DNA from: CAYRNC01 sp964425645
GTDB taxonomy: Bacteria; Bacillota; Clostridia; Peptostreptococcales; Anaerovoracaceae
Reading direction: 5' to 3'
Length of the DNA: 15,090 nt
NCBI GenBank assembly: GCA_964425645.1
Contig: CAYRNC010000038.1
Coordinates: 1-15,090, forward strand
Within the stretch, counting starts at the first letter, position 1. Each line of letters opens with the position of its first letter. Positions 7,246 through 13,421 of this stretch are shown piece by piece. A program made the position numbers and the translations under genes. The notes beneath the pieces are model-generated. The model saw only the letters and a list, made by a program, of their open reading frames with translations. It searched no databases and was not told the origin of the DNA.

Positions 7246-8967
7246 TTATTTATTGTTATTTGCCGCATGGCGTTTTATTTTTCTTGAAGGGGTTTTTTCG
7301 AATTCGGTATAGCGCAGCTCAAAGCGTCTGATGTGCTTATAAAGCGGCATTTTTTCATTTGCCCCATCGATCTGATCGCGAATCAATTCATGCAGCTCAT
7401 CATCCGAAAGCTTCCCTAACCTTTCGTCAATCTGTTCAAAGTCTGGGAAAATTCTCGCACATACCACCGTTTCTCCTCCGGATTCATCCGGAATTCCGTA
7501 TACTATTGCCTCGGCTATATAGTCGCTTCTTGTCAAATAAAATTCGGCCTCTTCGGGAAAGATGTTTTTTCCGTTTTTAGTTACAATCACATTTTTTTTC
7601 CTGCCGGTAATGTAAAGGAAACCTTTTTTATCGATATAGCCATAGTCACCGGTATGCAACCAACCGTCGGAAAGGATTTCCTCTGTTTCTTCAGGGTTAT
7701 CGTAATATCCCAACATAACGGAAGCGCTTTTACTAAGTATTTCCCCCACTCCCTGATCATCAGGGTTCAGTATTCGTACTTCGGTATTCGGCATAGGAGG
7801 ACCCACGGAAGAAGGTTTACTGTATCTGTCCCTGTTAACCGCTATTATAGGGGAATGCTCGGTCATTCCGTAGCCCTGAATCATAGGTATACCCATGGCG
7901 GTGAAATCTTCAATTACCTTAGGGTCAATGGCGGCAGCTCCTGAAATCAAAAGCTTCATCTCGCCTCCAAGTGTCTCATGAATCTCTCGAAACATCTTCT
8001 TGGCCATATCGGTATTGTATAGGCGAAAACGCTTGGAAAGTGCAATACCTCGCTTAAGCTTGCCTGCCTTCCCGTTTTTCTCCGCCTGGCGAAATATCTT
8101 TTTATGCATGGATTCGAAAAGCAGCGGAACTCCTAACATCACATTAACTTTGGCTTCCGCCATATTCTTTAAAATATATTTTAGTCCTTCGCAAATTGCC
8201 AAGCAACACCCCTGATACAAACCGGTAAGTATGTGACAGGTCATCTCGTAGGTATGATGCATAGGAAGAACGGAAAGACCTACATACCCCTTAACATTAA
8301 CATACATTGACATATTCATAATATTGGACACAATATTGCTGTGCGAAAGCATTACTCCTTTTGCCACACCTGTGGTCCCCGAAGTAAAAAGCAACATGCT
8401 CATTGCATCGGGGTCTATGTTGGCATCAAGATAGTCCCGTCGTCCGGCGCCGACTAATTGTCTCCCGCGCTGAAGCAACAATGGAAGCGACAACTCATTG
8501 CCTTCATGGGACTTTCTGTTCATGCAGATCACATATTCCAAACTGTCAAGATTACGGGACGCCTCTCTTACGACTTTCTCCATTTTGCCCGAGCAGACAA
8601 CGGCAGCCACTCCCACCCAGCGCAACAACTTGCCTATTTCATCGGGTCTTAGCTCACTTTCCACCGGAACTATAGTACCCAAACCGCATGATACTGCAAA
8701 ATATGTAAGAACCCACTCATAACTGTTGGCTCCTATAACGGCAATTTTTTCCCCGGACAGCCCAAGCTCAACGAGAGCCGTTCCCAAAGAATTTACATCT
8801 TCACGAAATTTGCCGTAACTTACAGGCCTGTAATCCTCCCCGGGCTTATCTTTAACCAGAAAGGCACCGGAATCTGTGTAAAGGTCGGCACTGCTGTTTA
8901 ACAGCTCTCTTAAGTCTTTAATGGTTCTGACCTCATAAAAAATGTTTTGATACCGTTTGTTGTTCAT
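7246..8967 (-). CDS. Long-chain acyl-CoA synthetase (AMP-forming), copy 2
   Basis: First gene of the seven-gene operon and a paralogue of the next gene. It is 573 aa from the chosen start. Motifs: phosphate loop LLFTSGTTGVAKG (about 192-204), GYGMTE (mid-protein), WLHTGDYGY with the ribose-binding Asp, hinge GRKKNVIVTKNGKN, and the C-terminal SRKIKRH with the catalytic Lys. I chose the ATG at 8967 because GAGG lies 8 nt upstream and the aligned start of the paralogue fits. In-frame upstream starts at 8991 (ATG) and 9018 (TTG) have no ribosome site. Both paralogues share ENSYEW/ANSYEW, the phosphate loop and the hinge almost exactly. They differ most in the region before the phosphate loop and in the C-terminal lid, so their substrates may differ. 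Transcription is predicted from the extended -10 promoter at 9039-9067. Confidence 0.85.
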   Translation of the reverse strand: MNNKRYQNIFYEVRTIKDLRELLNSSADLYTDSGAFLVKDKPGEDYRPVSYGKFREDVNSLGTALVELGLSGEKIAVIGANSYEWVLTYFAVSCGLGTIVPVESELRPDEIGKLLRWVGVAAVVCSGKMEKVVREASRNLDSLEYVICMNRKSHEGNELSLPLLLQRGRQLVGAGRRDYLDANIDPDAMSMLLFTSGTTGVAKGVMLSHSNIVSNIMNMSMYVNVKGYVGLSVLPMHHTYEMTCHILTGLYQGCCLAICEGLKYILKNMAEAKVNVMLGVPLLFESMHKKIFRQAEKNGKAGKLKRGIALSKRFRLYNTDMAKKMFREIHETLGGEMKLLISGAAAIDPKVIEDFTAMGIPMIQGYGMTEHSPIIAVNRDRYSKPSSVGPPMPNTEVRILNPDDQGVGEILSKSASVMLGYYDNPEETEEILSDGWLHTGDYGYIDKKGFLYITGRKKNVIVTKNGKNIFPEEAEFYLTRSDYIAEAIVYGIPDESGGETVVCARIFPDFEQIDERLGKLSDDELHELIRDQIDGANEKMPLYKHIRRFELRYTEFEKTPSRKIKRHAANNNK

Positions 8968-9038
8968 AGATATTACCTCGCTTTCAAACATTGTTTCTCT
9001 TTCGGCAAGCCTGCCCAAGGAGAGTTAAAAGCTTTTAA

Positions 9039-9067
9039 ATTATACCATCTTGACAATGAATCATCAA
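9039..9067 (-). promoter_or_regulatory. Sigma-A-type promoter of the acyl-CoA synthetase operon
   Basis: On the minus strand: -35 TTGATG (9067-9062), 17-nt spacer, perfect -10 TATAAT (9044-9039), preceded by TGG as an extended -10. Transcription would start near 9032, about 65 nt before the ATG at 8967. It overlaps the oppositely directed promoter at 9050-9078. Confidence 0.65.
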
Positions 9068-9078
9068 TCATATTTAAT
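9050..9078 (+). promoter_or_regulatory. Sigma-A-type promoter of the eamA-cysK operon
   Basis: Perfect -35 TTGACA (9050-9055), 17-nt spacer, -10 TTTAAT (9073-9078; five of six match consensus). The predicted start near 9085 gives a leader of about 33 nt, too short for a T-box or SAM riboswitch. It is interlocked with the divergent promoter at 9039-9067. Confidence 0.6.
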
Positions 9079-9117
9079 ATGAGTAGTTTAAACGAAGGCG
9101 GAATACGGAGCAGCATA

Positions 9118-10092
9118 ATGAACCCGATCAATAAAAAAAAGGCCATAGGTAATTCAGTTTTGCTTTTAACAGCGGTAATTTGGGGGGCATCCTTTGTCGC
9201 CCAACGAACCGGAATGGAATATGTAGGCCCCCTAACATTTACTTGTGCCAGGTTCTGGCTTTCGGTTGCGGTGTTAGCCCCGCTTGCCTATAGCATAGAT
9301 AAGGCAGAAAAAAAAGCACAAAAGGAGATTGAAGGATCATCTTGCAATATCTTTGAGTCCGAATTAATACCCGCCGTACAAAAAAACAATAAAACCCTGT
9401 TGATATCTGGGTGCATATGCGGAACCATTCTTTTTTTCGGTTCGGTCTTGCAGCAATACGGCTTGGTTTTTACCACTGCTGGAAAGGCCGCATTTATTAC
9501 TGCCCTTTACATTTTACTGGTTCCTATTTTTGGCCTGTTTCTAAGACACCGGTTTGCACCCAAAGTCTGGGTGGGCGTAGCATTTGGAACCGCGGGTCTT
9601 TATTTGCTAGCGATAACCGAATCCTTTACCATCGCTTGGGGGGATCTCGTGGTTTTGATAGGTGCTTTTTTCTGGGCCGGTCATGTATTAATTATAGATC
9701 ATTTCATTCCTTATGTCAGTGCGGTTAAACTGGCCATGGTGCAATTCCTTGTATGCGCGTTGCTTGCAACCGCGGCTATGCTGCTATTCGAAAATCCTGA
9801 AATGGATGCGATAATATCCTGCTCATTACCGATAATATATACCGGGATTCTGTCTGGGGGTGTAGGTTTCACTTTGCAGATAGTAGGACAAAAATACACC
9901 TCACCTGCCATAGCCTCATTACTGCTTAGCATGGAAGCTGTTTTCGGTGCCTTATTCGGTTTCCTCATACTTCGCGAAATGATGACGGGAAGGGAGCTTT
10001 CAGGATGCATTCTGATGTTTGCCGCCATAATAATATCTCAATTTCCCCAAAGGATTCACACAGAACAGGAGGTAAATAATGAACATCTATAA
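9118..10092 (+). CDS. EamA/DMT-family transporter, possible O-acetylserine/cysteine exporter
   Basis: Inner-membrane drug/metabolite transporter with two EamA repeats, 324 aa, predicted to have ten membrane helices. The first repeat opens with the typical LLLTAVIWGASFVAQR. The second follows WGDLVVLIGAFFWAGHVLIIDHF and ends with the conserved SMEAVFGALFGFLILRE. A polar insert around residues 60-85 separates two early helices. I chose the ATG at 9118 because GGAG lies 7 nt upstream. The frame stays open back to 8947, but that part runs through the promoters and into the opposing gene and has no ribosome site. The last 14 nt overlap the start of cysK, whose strong ribosome site lies inside this gene, so the two are probably translated together. 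E. coli EamA (YdeD) exports O-acetylserine and cysteine. The cysK link makes such a role plausible here, but specificity is inferred from context. Confidence 0.82.
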   Translation: MNPINKKKAIGNSVLLLTAVIWGASFVAQRTGMEYVGPLTFTCARFWLSVAVLAPLAYSIDKAEKKAQKEIEGSSCNIFESELIPAVQKNNKTLLISGCICGTILFFGSVLQQYGLVFTTAGKAAFITALYILLVPIFGLFLRHRFAPKVWVGVAFGTAGLYLLAITESFTIAWGDLVVLIGAFFWAGHVLIIDHFIPYVSAVKLAMVQFLVCALLATAAMLLFENPEMDAIISCSLPIIYTGILSGGVGFTLQIVGQKYTSPAIASLLLSMEAVFGALFGFLILREMMTGRELSGCILMFAAIIISQFPQRIHTEQEVNNEHL

Positions 10093-11008
10093 TCACTTAA
10101 CGGAACTAATCGGCCGTACACCGCTTCTCAGGCTGACCTCTTACAGCAATGAGGTAGGGGCTACCAATGGCAATTTAATAGCAAAACTGGAGTACTTCAA
10201 TCCTATGGGAAGCGTAAAAGACAGGGCCGCGCTTTCAATGATCGATGATGCGGAAGAAAGGGGTCTTCTTTCACCGGACAGTGTAATAATTGAGCCTACA
10301 AGCGGAAATACCGGCATAGGTCTGGCTTTTGTAGCAGCTGCAAGGGGCTATCGTATGATACTTACCATGCCGGATAATATGAGCGTGGAAAGAAGGAACC
10401 TGCTTATGGCTTTAGGTGCTGAACTCGTTCTTACGCCTACAGATCAAGGTATGAAAGGTGCAATTGCGGAGGCAGAATCGCTGGCTAAAGATATTCCCAA
10501 ATCCTTTATCCCGGGACAATTCACAAATCCCGCCAACCCTAAAGTGCACAGGGAAACCACGGCAGAGGAAATATGGCGTGATACGGATGGACAAGTGGAT
10601 ATCTTTGTTTCAGGAGTAGGAACGGGTGGAACTGTCACGGGTGTCGGGGAAAGGCTTAAAGAAAAGAGCAGGTTTATTAAAATCGTTGCCGTCGAGCCGG
10701 CAGATTCTCCGGTACTTTCCGGAGGTGAAGCCGGACCCCATAAACTTCAAGGGATAGGACCGGGGTTCGTACCCGCAGTTTTAAATATTAATATTATTGA
10801 TGAAACCATACGCATTAAGGCGGAAGATGCCTTTGCCACAGCCAGGCTTCTTACCAAAACAGAAGGACTGTTTGTCGGAATTTCATCGGGAGCAGCGGTT
10901 TATGCCGGTGCAGAGCTGGCCCGGCGCGAAGAAAATATAAATAAAAACATAGTTGTATTGCTTCCCGACTCGGGGGAAAGATATCTTTCAACTGATTTAT
11001 TTAAATAG
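10079..11008 (+). CDS. cysK: Cysteine synthase (O-acetylserine sulfhydrylase)
   Basis: PLP-dependent enzyme, 309 aa (normal for CysK), making cysteine from O-acetylserine and sulfide in the cytosol. The N-terminal LTELIGRTPLLRL is typical. The PLP Schiff-base Lys47 is in NPMGSVKDR. The substrate loop TSGNTG is at 74-79, the phosphate-binding glycine loop GVGTGGTVTG is near 180, and GISSGAA and the C-terminal LPDSGERYLST complete the set. There is no N-terminal haem domain or C-terminal CBS domain, so cystathionine beta-synthase is unlikely. A CysM-like isoform is the main alternative. The ATG overlaps the end of the transporter gene by 14 nt and follows GGAGG with a 6-nt spacer. The gene ends in a TAG that lies within the first copy of a 15-bp direct repeat. 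No convincing terminator follows before the convergent gene at 11077. Confidence 0.92.
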   Translation: MNIYNHLTELIGRTPLLRLTSYSNEVGATNGNLIAKLEYFNPMGSVKDRAALSMIDDAEERGLLSPDSVIIEPTSGNTGIGLAFVAAARGYRMILTMPDNMSVERRNLLMALGAELVLTPTDQGMKGAIAEAESLAKDIPKSFIPGQFTNPANPKVHRETTAEEIWRDTDGQVDIFVSGVGTGGTVTGVGERLKEKSRFIKIVAVEPADSPVLSGGEAGPHKLQGIGPGFVPAVLNINIIDETIRIKAEDAFATARLLTKTEGLFVGISSGAAVYAGAELARREENINKNIVVLLPDSGERYLSTDLFK

Positions 11009-11026
11009 CGAATTTATTTAAATAGC
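10995..11026. repeat. 15-bp direct repeat at the cysK stop codon
   Basis: ATTTATTTAAATAGC occurs at 10995-11009 and again at 11012-11026, a period of 17 nt. The first copy includes the last codons and TAG of cysK. The second lies just after it and is not translated. It looks like a small slippage duplication. Confidence 0.8.
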
Positions 11027-11076
11027 AAAAAATTGAATGGACAAAAGACTTCAAAGCCTGTTCAACAGATTTTAAT

Positions 11077-11433
11077 TCATTTAACCGGTTGGTGCTTTTT
11101 CAGTTCAACCGTGGCCCTTAGCCAAGGCGCAGAGGTAAAATAATAGTCCCCTGTTAATGTATCCAAATGAAGCATAAGTTCAAGGCATACCTCTTCGCCC
11201 TGTTCTATTCCGATGAGTATAATTCGGTCCTTTTCCAAGTCCCCGTTAACCCGATAGGATAACAGCTTACTGCATTGATCTTTGCCTATTCCCCTGGAGG
11301 AATTGATGTTCATCTTTCCGTGCATCTTTTTATCCGAAACAGACAATATTTCCAATTGAAACGATTCATCTTCCATATAAGGACGCAGTCCTGAAAGAAA
11401 CCATATACCTTCCCACATTCCTATCAAGTTCAC
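11077..11433 (-). CDS. Unrecognised small protein with N-terminal GxWxGxW motif
   Basis: A 118-aa soluble protein I do not recognise. It begins with a GTG (11433), with GGAGG 10 nt upstream, a slightly long spacing. An ATG five codons later is the alternative start. The N-terminus carries G5-W7-G9-W11, followed by alternating hydrophobic/polar segments (FQLEILSVS, HGKMNI, LLSYRVNGDL, DRIILIGIEQ, VCLELMLHLD, LTGDYYF). This suggests a mainly beta protein, possibly a small barrel resembling lipocalin or FABP-like folds. There is no signal peptide, membrane helix or catalytic motif, and a Lys-rich tail ends it. It is a single-gene unit, convergent with cysK and divergent from the XRE regulator, with a good promoter of its own at 11472-11500. 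Codon periodicity and the promoter/ribosome-site arrangement support a real gene. Confidence 0.7.
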   Translation of the reverse strand: MNLIGMWEGIWFLSGLRPYMEDESFQLEILSVSDKKMHGKMNINSSRGIGKDQCSKLLSYRVNGDLEKDRIILIGIEQGEEVCLELMLHLDTLTGDYYFTSAPWLRATVELKKHQPVK

Positions 11434-11471
11434 TTATAATCTACCTCCGCCAAAATAATAAATCCTCCCCT

Positions 11472-11500
11472 ATTATTGCACATCGAACAACAGGTGGCAA
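11472..11500 (-). promoter_or_regulatory. Promoter of the 118-aa hypothetical gene
   Basis: On the minus strand: -35 TTGCCA (11500-11495), exactly 17-nt spacer, -10 AATAAT (11477-11472), with TGC directly before it as an extended -10. Each hexamer differs from consensus at one base. Transcription would start near 11465, about 32 nt before the GTG. Confidence 0.55.
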
Positions 11501-11559
11501 TTCCCATTTGGATCCAATATGTTCACTTTATGTACTTCGGATTTCGGCCCTATATGGCT

Positions 11560-11588
11560 TTGTTTTAAGGGTTATTTAGGGTTATGAT
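11560..11588 (+). promoter_or_regulatory. Candidate promoter and direct-repeat operator of the XRE gene
   Basis: A weak -35 TTGTTT (11560-11565) is followed by a 17-nt spacer and -10 TATGAT (11583-11588). The octamer AGGGTTAT occurs twice, at 11568-11575 and 11578-11585, 10 bp apart and therefore on one face of the helix. The repeat covers the spacer and part of the -10, a suitable position for a repressor. The expected start near 11595 leaves about 34 nt to the ATG at 11629. Confidence 0.4.
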
Positions 11589-11628
11589 TCACTTAAATAC
11601 CAACAACTTCTTTCCAGGAGCGACGTAC

Positions 11629-11967
11629 ATGAAACATTTTCATACTGTCTTAGGAGCACAACTGAGATCCTTTCGAATCCTAAAGGGCCTGAATATCGAG
11701 GAACTTTCCCATAAAGCGGGAATGAGTCCGTCTCATCTGGGCAAAATTGAACGGGGTGAGCGTAATTTTACGGTTAACAGCCTTGATAAAATCGTAAAAG
11801 CTTTGGATATCACTTATCTCCAACTTTTCGGTTTTGAAGCGGATTCTGCCACAGTCACCCGGACAAGTCCTTTTTTGGAAAAAACAATTGCATATCTGTC
11901 TGTAATGACTATAGAAGAACAAAGACATATTTACAAGACTGTGCGAATGATATCAGATAAAAAATAA
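11629..11967 (+). CDS. XRE-family helix-turn-helix transcriptional regulator
   Basis: A 112-aa DNA-binding protein with one Cro/C1-type HTH at about residues 8-64: LGAQLRSFRILKGLNIEELSHKAGMSPSHLGKIERGERN contains the recognition region SPSHLGKIERG, then NSLDKIVKALDI completes the five-helix domain. A C-terminal tail of about 40 residues (FLEKTIAYLSVMTIEEQRHIYKTVRMI) looks helical and may mediate dimerisation. I chose the ATG at 11629 because AGGAG lies 8 nt upstream. The in-frame ATG at 11584 has no ribosome site and falls within the predicted -10 hexamer. The gene stands alone between the hypothetical gene (divergent) and the crotonase-fold gene (convergent). Its target is unknown. The direct repeat in its own promoter suggests autoregulation, but this is inference. 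Confidence 0.85.
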   Translation: MKHFHTVLGAQLRSFRILKGLNIEELSHKAGMSPSHLGKIERGERNFTVNSLDKIVKALDITYLQLFGFEADSATVTRTSPFLEKTIAYLSVMTIEEQRHIYKTVRMISDKK

Positions 11968-12000
11968 AGATGTTGTATACATATCAATAAATAAACAGAT

Positions 12001-12041
12001 AATAAAAAGTCGGCTGACCGAAAAAACACTATCGGCCAGCC
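12001..12041 (-). terminator. Intrinsic terminator after the crotonase-fold gene
   Basis: On the minus strand a 9-bp stem (12041-12033 with 12020-12012, one G-U pair, 12-nt loop) is followed by GAC and five Ts at 12008-12004. It begins 24 nt after the stop at 12065. Read on the plus strand, the G-U pair becomes an A/C mismatch and the following T tract is broken, so it would be weaker for the convergent XRE gene. Confidence 0.75.
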
Positions 12042-12064
12042 CTTAATTTTCAGCACAACAGAGC

Positions 12065-12838
12065 CTATTTCAATTCCCATTTCGGTTTTCTTTTTTCCAG
12101 GAACGCCTTTACACCCTCATGTGCATCATTTGTAGTGCACAGGGCCGCAAAATGATTAGTGGTCAATTCAAAAGCCTTACCGTATTCCAAATCCGACATT
12201 TCGTAAAAGGATCTTTTGCCAAGCTGCACCGCAAGCGGACTTTTATCCGCCAGATTCGCAGCCAATTTCATCGTTTCTTGTTCCAGTTTATCGAAGCCGA
12301 CCGCTTTATTGATTAACCCTATCCTTTCTGCTTCAGCTGCATCAATCATATCTCCCGTCAAAAGCAGCTCCAACGTCTTTTTTCTTCCCAGACTGCGCGA
12401 TAACGGTACGGCGGGCCCCATACAAAATAAACCTACATTTACGGCTGTGGCGCCAAACCTGGTTTCCTGGGATGCTATGGCAAGATCACTTGCAGCCACC
12501 ACTCCTATGCCATTAGCTACCGCAATATTGTGAACGGAAGCGATAACGGGCTTATACATCTTTGAAATAGTTACAAAGGGCTCCTCCATCAGTGAAACCA
12601 ATTTAGAATACTCTAATGTACTTTTACTTTCGAGACATGATACATCTATGCCAGCGCAAAATCCGCTCCCTGCACCTTTGATTACCACAACCCTTATATT
12701 TTCATCTTGATCAAGCTTAATTAAGGCCTCGTTGAATTTCTTTGCAAGAGGAACGTTAAAGGTGTTTAATTGTTCAGGGCGATTAAAGATAATAATCCCT
12801 ATATGCTCTCTTTTTTCCACAAGAACCGGTTCAGTCAT
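12065..12838 (-). CDS. Crotonase-superfamily protein (ECHDC3-like), catalytic glutamates absent
   Basis: Enoyl-CoA hydratase/isomerase-fold protein of 257 aa, the usual family length. The CoA-thioester oxyanion-hole region is intact: GAGSGFCAGIDV near residue 60, and the second Gly-containing turn VANGIGV near 115. The two glutamates that drive hydration in classical enoyl-CoA hydratase (rat Glu144 and Glu164) align with Gly (GIGVVAA) and Ala (FGATAVNVG), so ordinary hydratase activity is unlikely. The segment FGATAVNVGLFCMGPAVPLSRSLGRKK closely resembles the ECHDC3 subgroup as I recall it. Acyl-CoA binding is likely, but the reaction is unknown (thioesterase, isomerase, decarboxylase or a non-catalytic role). 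It starts 46 nt after the NimA-like gene on the same strand, with a weak AAGGCGG site, and is followed by a clear terminator. The two probably form an operon. Confidence 0.82.
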   Translation of the reverse strand: MTEPVLVEKREHIGIIIFNRPEQLNTFNVPLAKKFNEALIKLDQDENIRVVVIKGAGSGFCAGIDVSCLESKSTLEYSKLVSLMEEPFVTISKMYKPVIASVHNIAVANGIGVVAASDLAIASQETRFGATAVNVGLFCMGPAVPLSRSLGRKKTLELLLTGDMIDAAEAERIGLINKAVGFDKLEQETMKLAANLADKSPLAVQLGKRSFYEMSDLEYGKAFELTTNHFAALCTTNDAHEGVKAFLEKRKPKWELK

Positions 12839-12884
12839 ATTGGTTCCGCCTTTCTTCGTGATTACTGAACTATTTTTAATCAGG

Positions 12885-13373
12885 CTATTCTTTTGTCCTG
12901 CCCTTGCCTGTTATCGTATCGATGGGTATTTTTACAACAATCGNNNNNNNNNNAATCGCCTTAGATTCCGCCTTTTCAAGATATTTTTTCCCCTCTTCCG
13001 GATAATCCGGACTGTATTTATTCAAAAACTCGCTAAACACAGATAACCTTTCCTGCCTGTCATCGACGATACGAGCCTTGCCAAACACGATGGTGCTTCT
13101 GTATAAAGACGCGAATTGATCGGATAAAACCTTTGCATCCCTCACCACGGTAAAACTTACCCTCCCGTCGTCTAATATGTTATCGCATTTATAGCCCCCT
13201 TCATTCGTAGCATGAAAATATACAGCATCGTACTTTACCACATAATTTACCGGAACCCCATAAGGCTGGCCTTCCTTATCAACCGTTGAAAGTATGCCAT
13301 ATTCACCTCCGGTTAAAACATCCATTGCCTCTTCCTTTGTTAACATCCTGTCAGTTCTGCGCATTTCTTTCAT
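12885..13373 (-). CDS. Pyridoxamine 5'-phosphate oxidase-like flavoprotein (NimA-like)
   Basis: Split-barrel FMN-binding protein related to NimA/PPOX-type proteins (Pyridox_ox_2 group), 162 aa as written. Characteristic parts are the opening RRTDRMLTKEEA, GGEYGILSTVDKEGQPYGVPVNYV (strands of the barrel), YFHATNEGGYKCDNI, RVSFTVV, the FGKARIV strand, and the C-terminal IPIDTITGK. Such proteins bind FMN or related cofactors. Some reduce 5-nitroimidazoles, but most have no known substrate, so resistance should not be assumed. I chose the ATG at 13373 because GGAGG lies 7 nt upstream; the frame is open to an ATG at 13409 with no ribosome site. A 10-N assembly gap interrupts codons near the C-terminus, yet the frame is kept. 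The probable true reading is 157 aa. It is transcribed away from the amidohydrolase gene. Confidence 0.8.
   Translation of the reverse strand: MKEMRRTDRMLTKEEAMDVLTGGEYGILSTVDKEGQPYGVPVNYVVKYDAVYFHATNEGGYKCDNILDDGRVSFTVVRDAKVLSDQFASLYRSTIVFGKARIVDDRQERLSVFSEFLNKYSPDYPEEGKKYLEKAESKAIXXXXIVVKIPIDTITGKGRTKE
12944..12953. other. Assembly gap (10 N) inside the NimA-like gene
   Basis: Ten unresolved bases interrupt the flavoprotein gene. The five bases on the left end (12939-12943, AATCG) are repeated exactly at the right end (12954-12958). This suggests two contig ends that overlap by 5 bp rather than truly missing sequence. Removing the Ns and one copy takes out 15 nt and restores an uninterrupted K-A-I-V-V-K-I reading. 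Confidence 0.95.
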
Positions 13374-13386
13374 AATTCCACCTCCG

Positions 13387-13415
13387 TCGATACATGTATT
13401 TGACATCAATATAAT
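13387..13415 (+). promoter_or_regulatory. Candidate plus-strand promoter for a short RNA
   Basis: A -35-like TCGATA (13387-13392) is followed by a 17-nt spacer and a perfect -10 TATAAT (13410-13415). It overlaps the upstream leader of the divergent flavoprotein gene. Transcription would begin near 13422 and meet the terminator ending at 13499. Confidence 0.35.
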
Positions 13416-13421
13416 AAACAG

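Noticed and set aside
8968..9018. Longer acyl-CoA synthetase starting at TTG 9018 or ATG 8991
   Set aside because: Neither has a ribosome site, and the paralogue gives no support for the extra residues. GAGG sits 8 nt before the ATG at 8967.
8947..9117. N-terminal extension of the transporter gene back to an ATG at 8947 or 9079
   Set aside because: It has no ribosome site, runs through both predicted promoters and overlaps the opposing acyl-CoA synthetase gene. The ATG at 9118 has GGAG at 7 nt and starts directly before the first helix.
9085..9117. T-box, SAM or other cysteine-responsive riboswitch before eamA-cysK
   Set aside because: The predicted leader is about 33 nt, too short for any known riboswitch of that type, and no terminator hairpin is present.
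11058..11068. Palindrome CTGTTCAACAG as a terminator after cysK
   Set aside because: It has only one central base, so an RNA hairpin would be three pairs at most, and there is no proper T tract.
11430..11453. Seven-codon leader peptide (TTG start) ahead of the 118-aa gene, ending in a TGA that overlaps the GTG
   Set aside because: A second GGAGG lies 10 nt before the TTG, but the start is weak and there are no regulatory codons. It is easily explained by chance.
12885..13373. Nitroimidazole-resistance gene (nim)
   Set aside because: The similarity is at the level of the broad flavin split-barrel group. No feature seen here is specific for nitroreduction.
13400..13415. TTGACA and TATAAT close together as a consensus plus-strand promoter
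   Set aside because: The two hexamers are only 4 nt apart (13400-13405 and 13410-13415). The TATAAT was instead paired with TCGATA at the proper 17-nt spacing.
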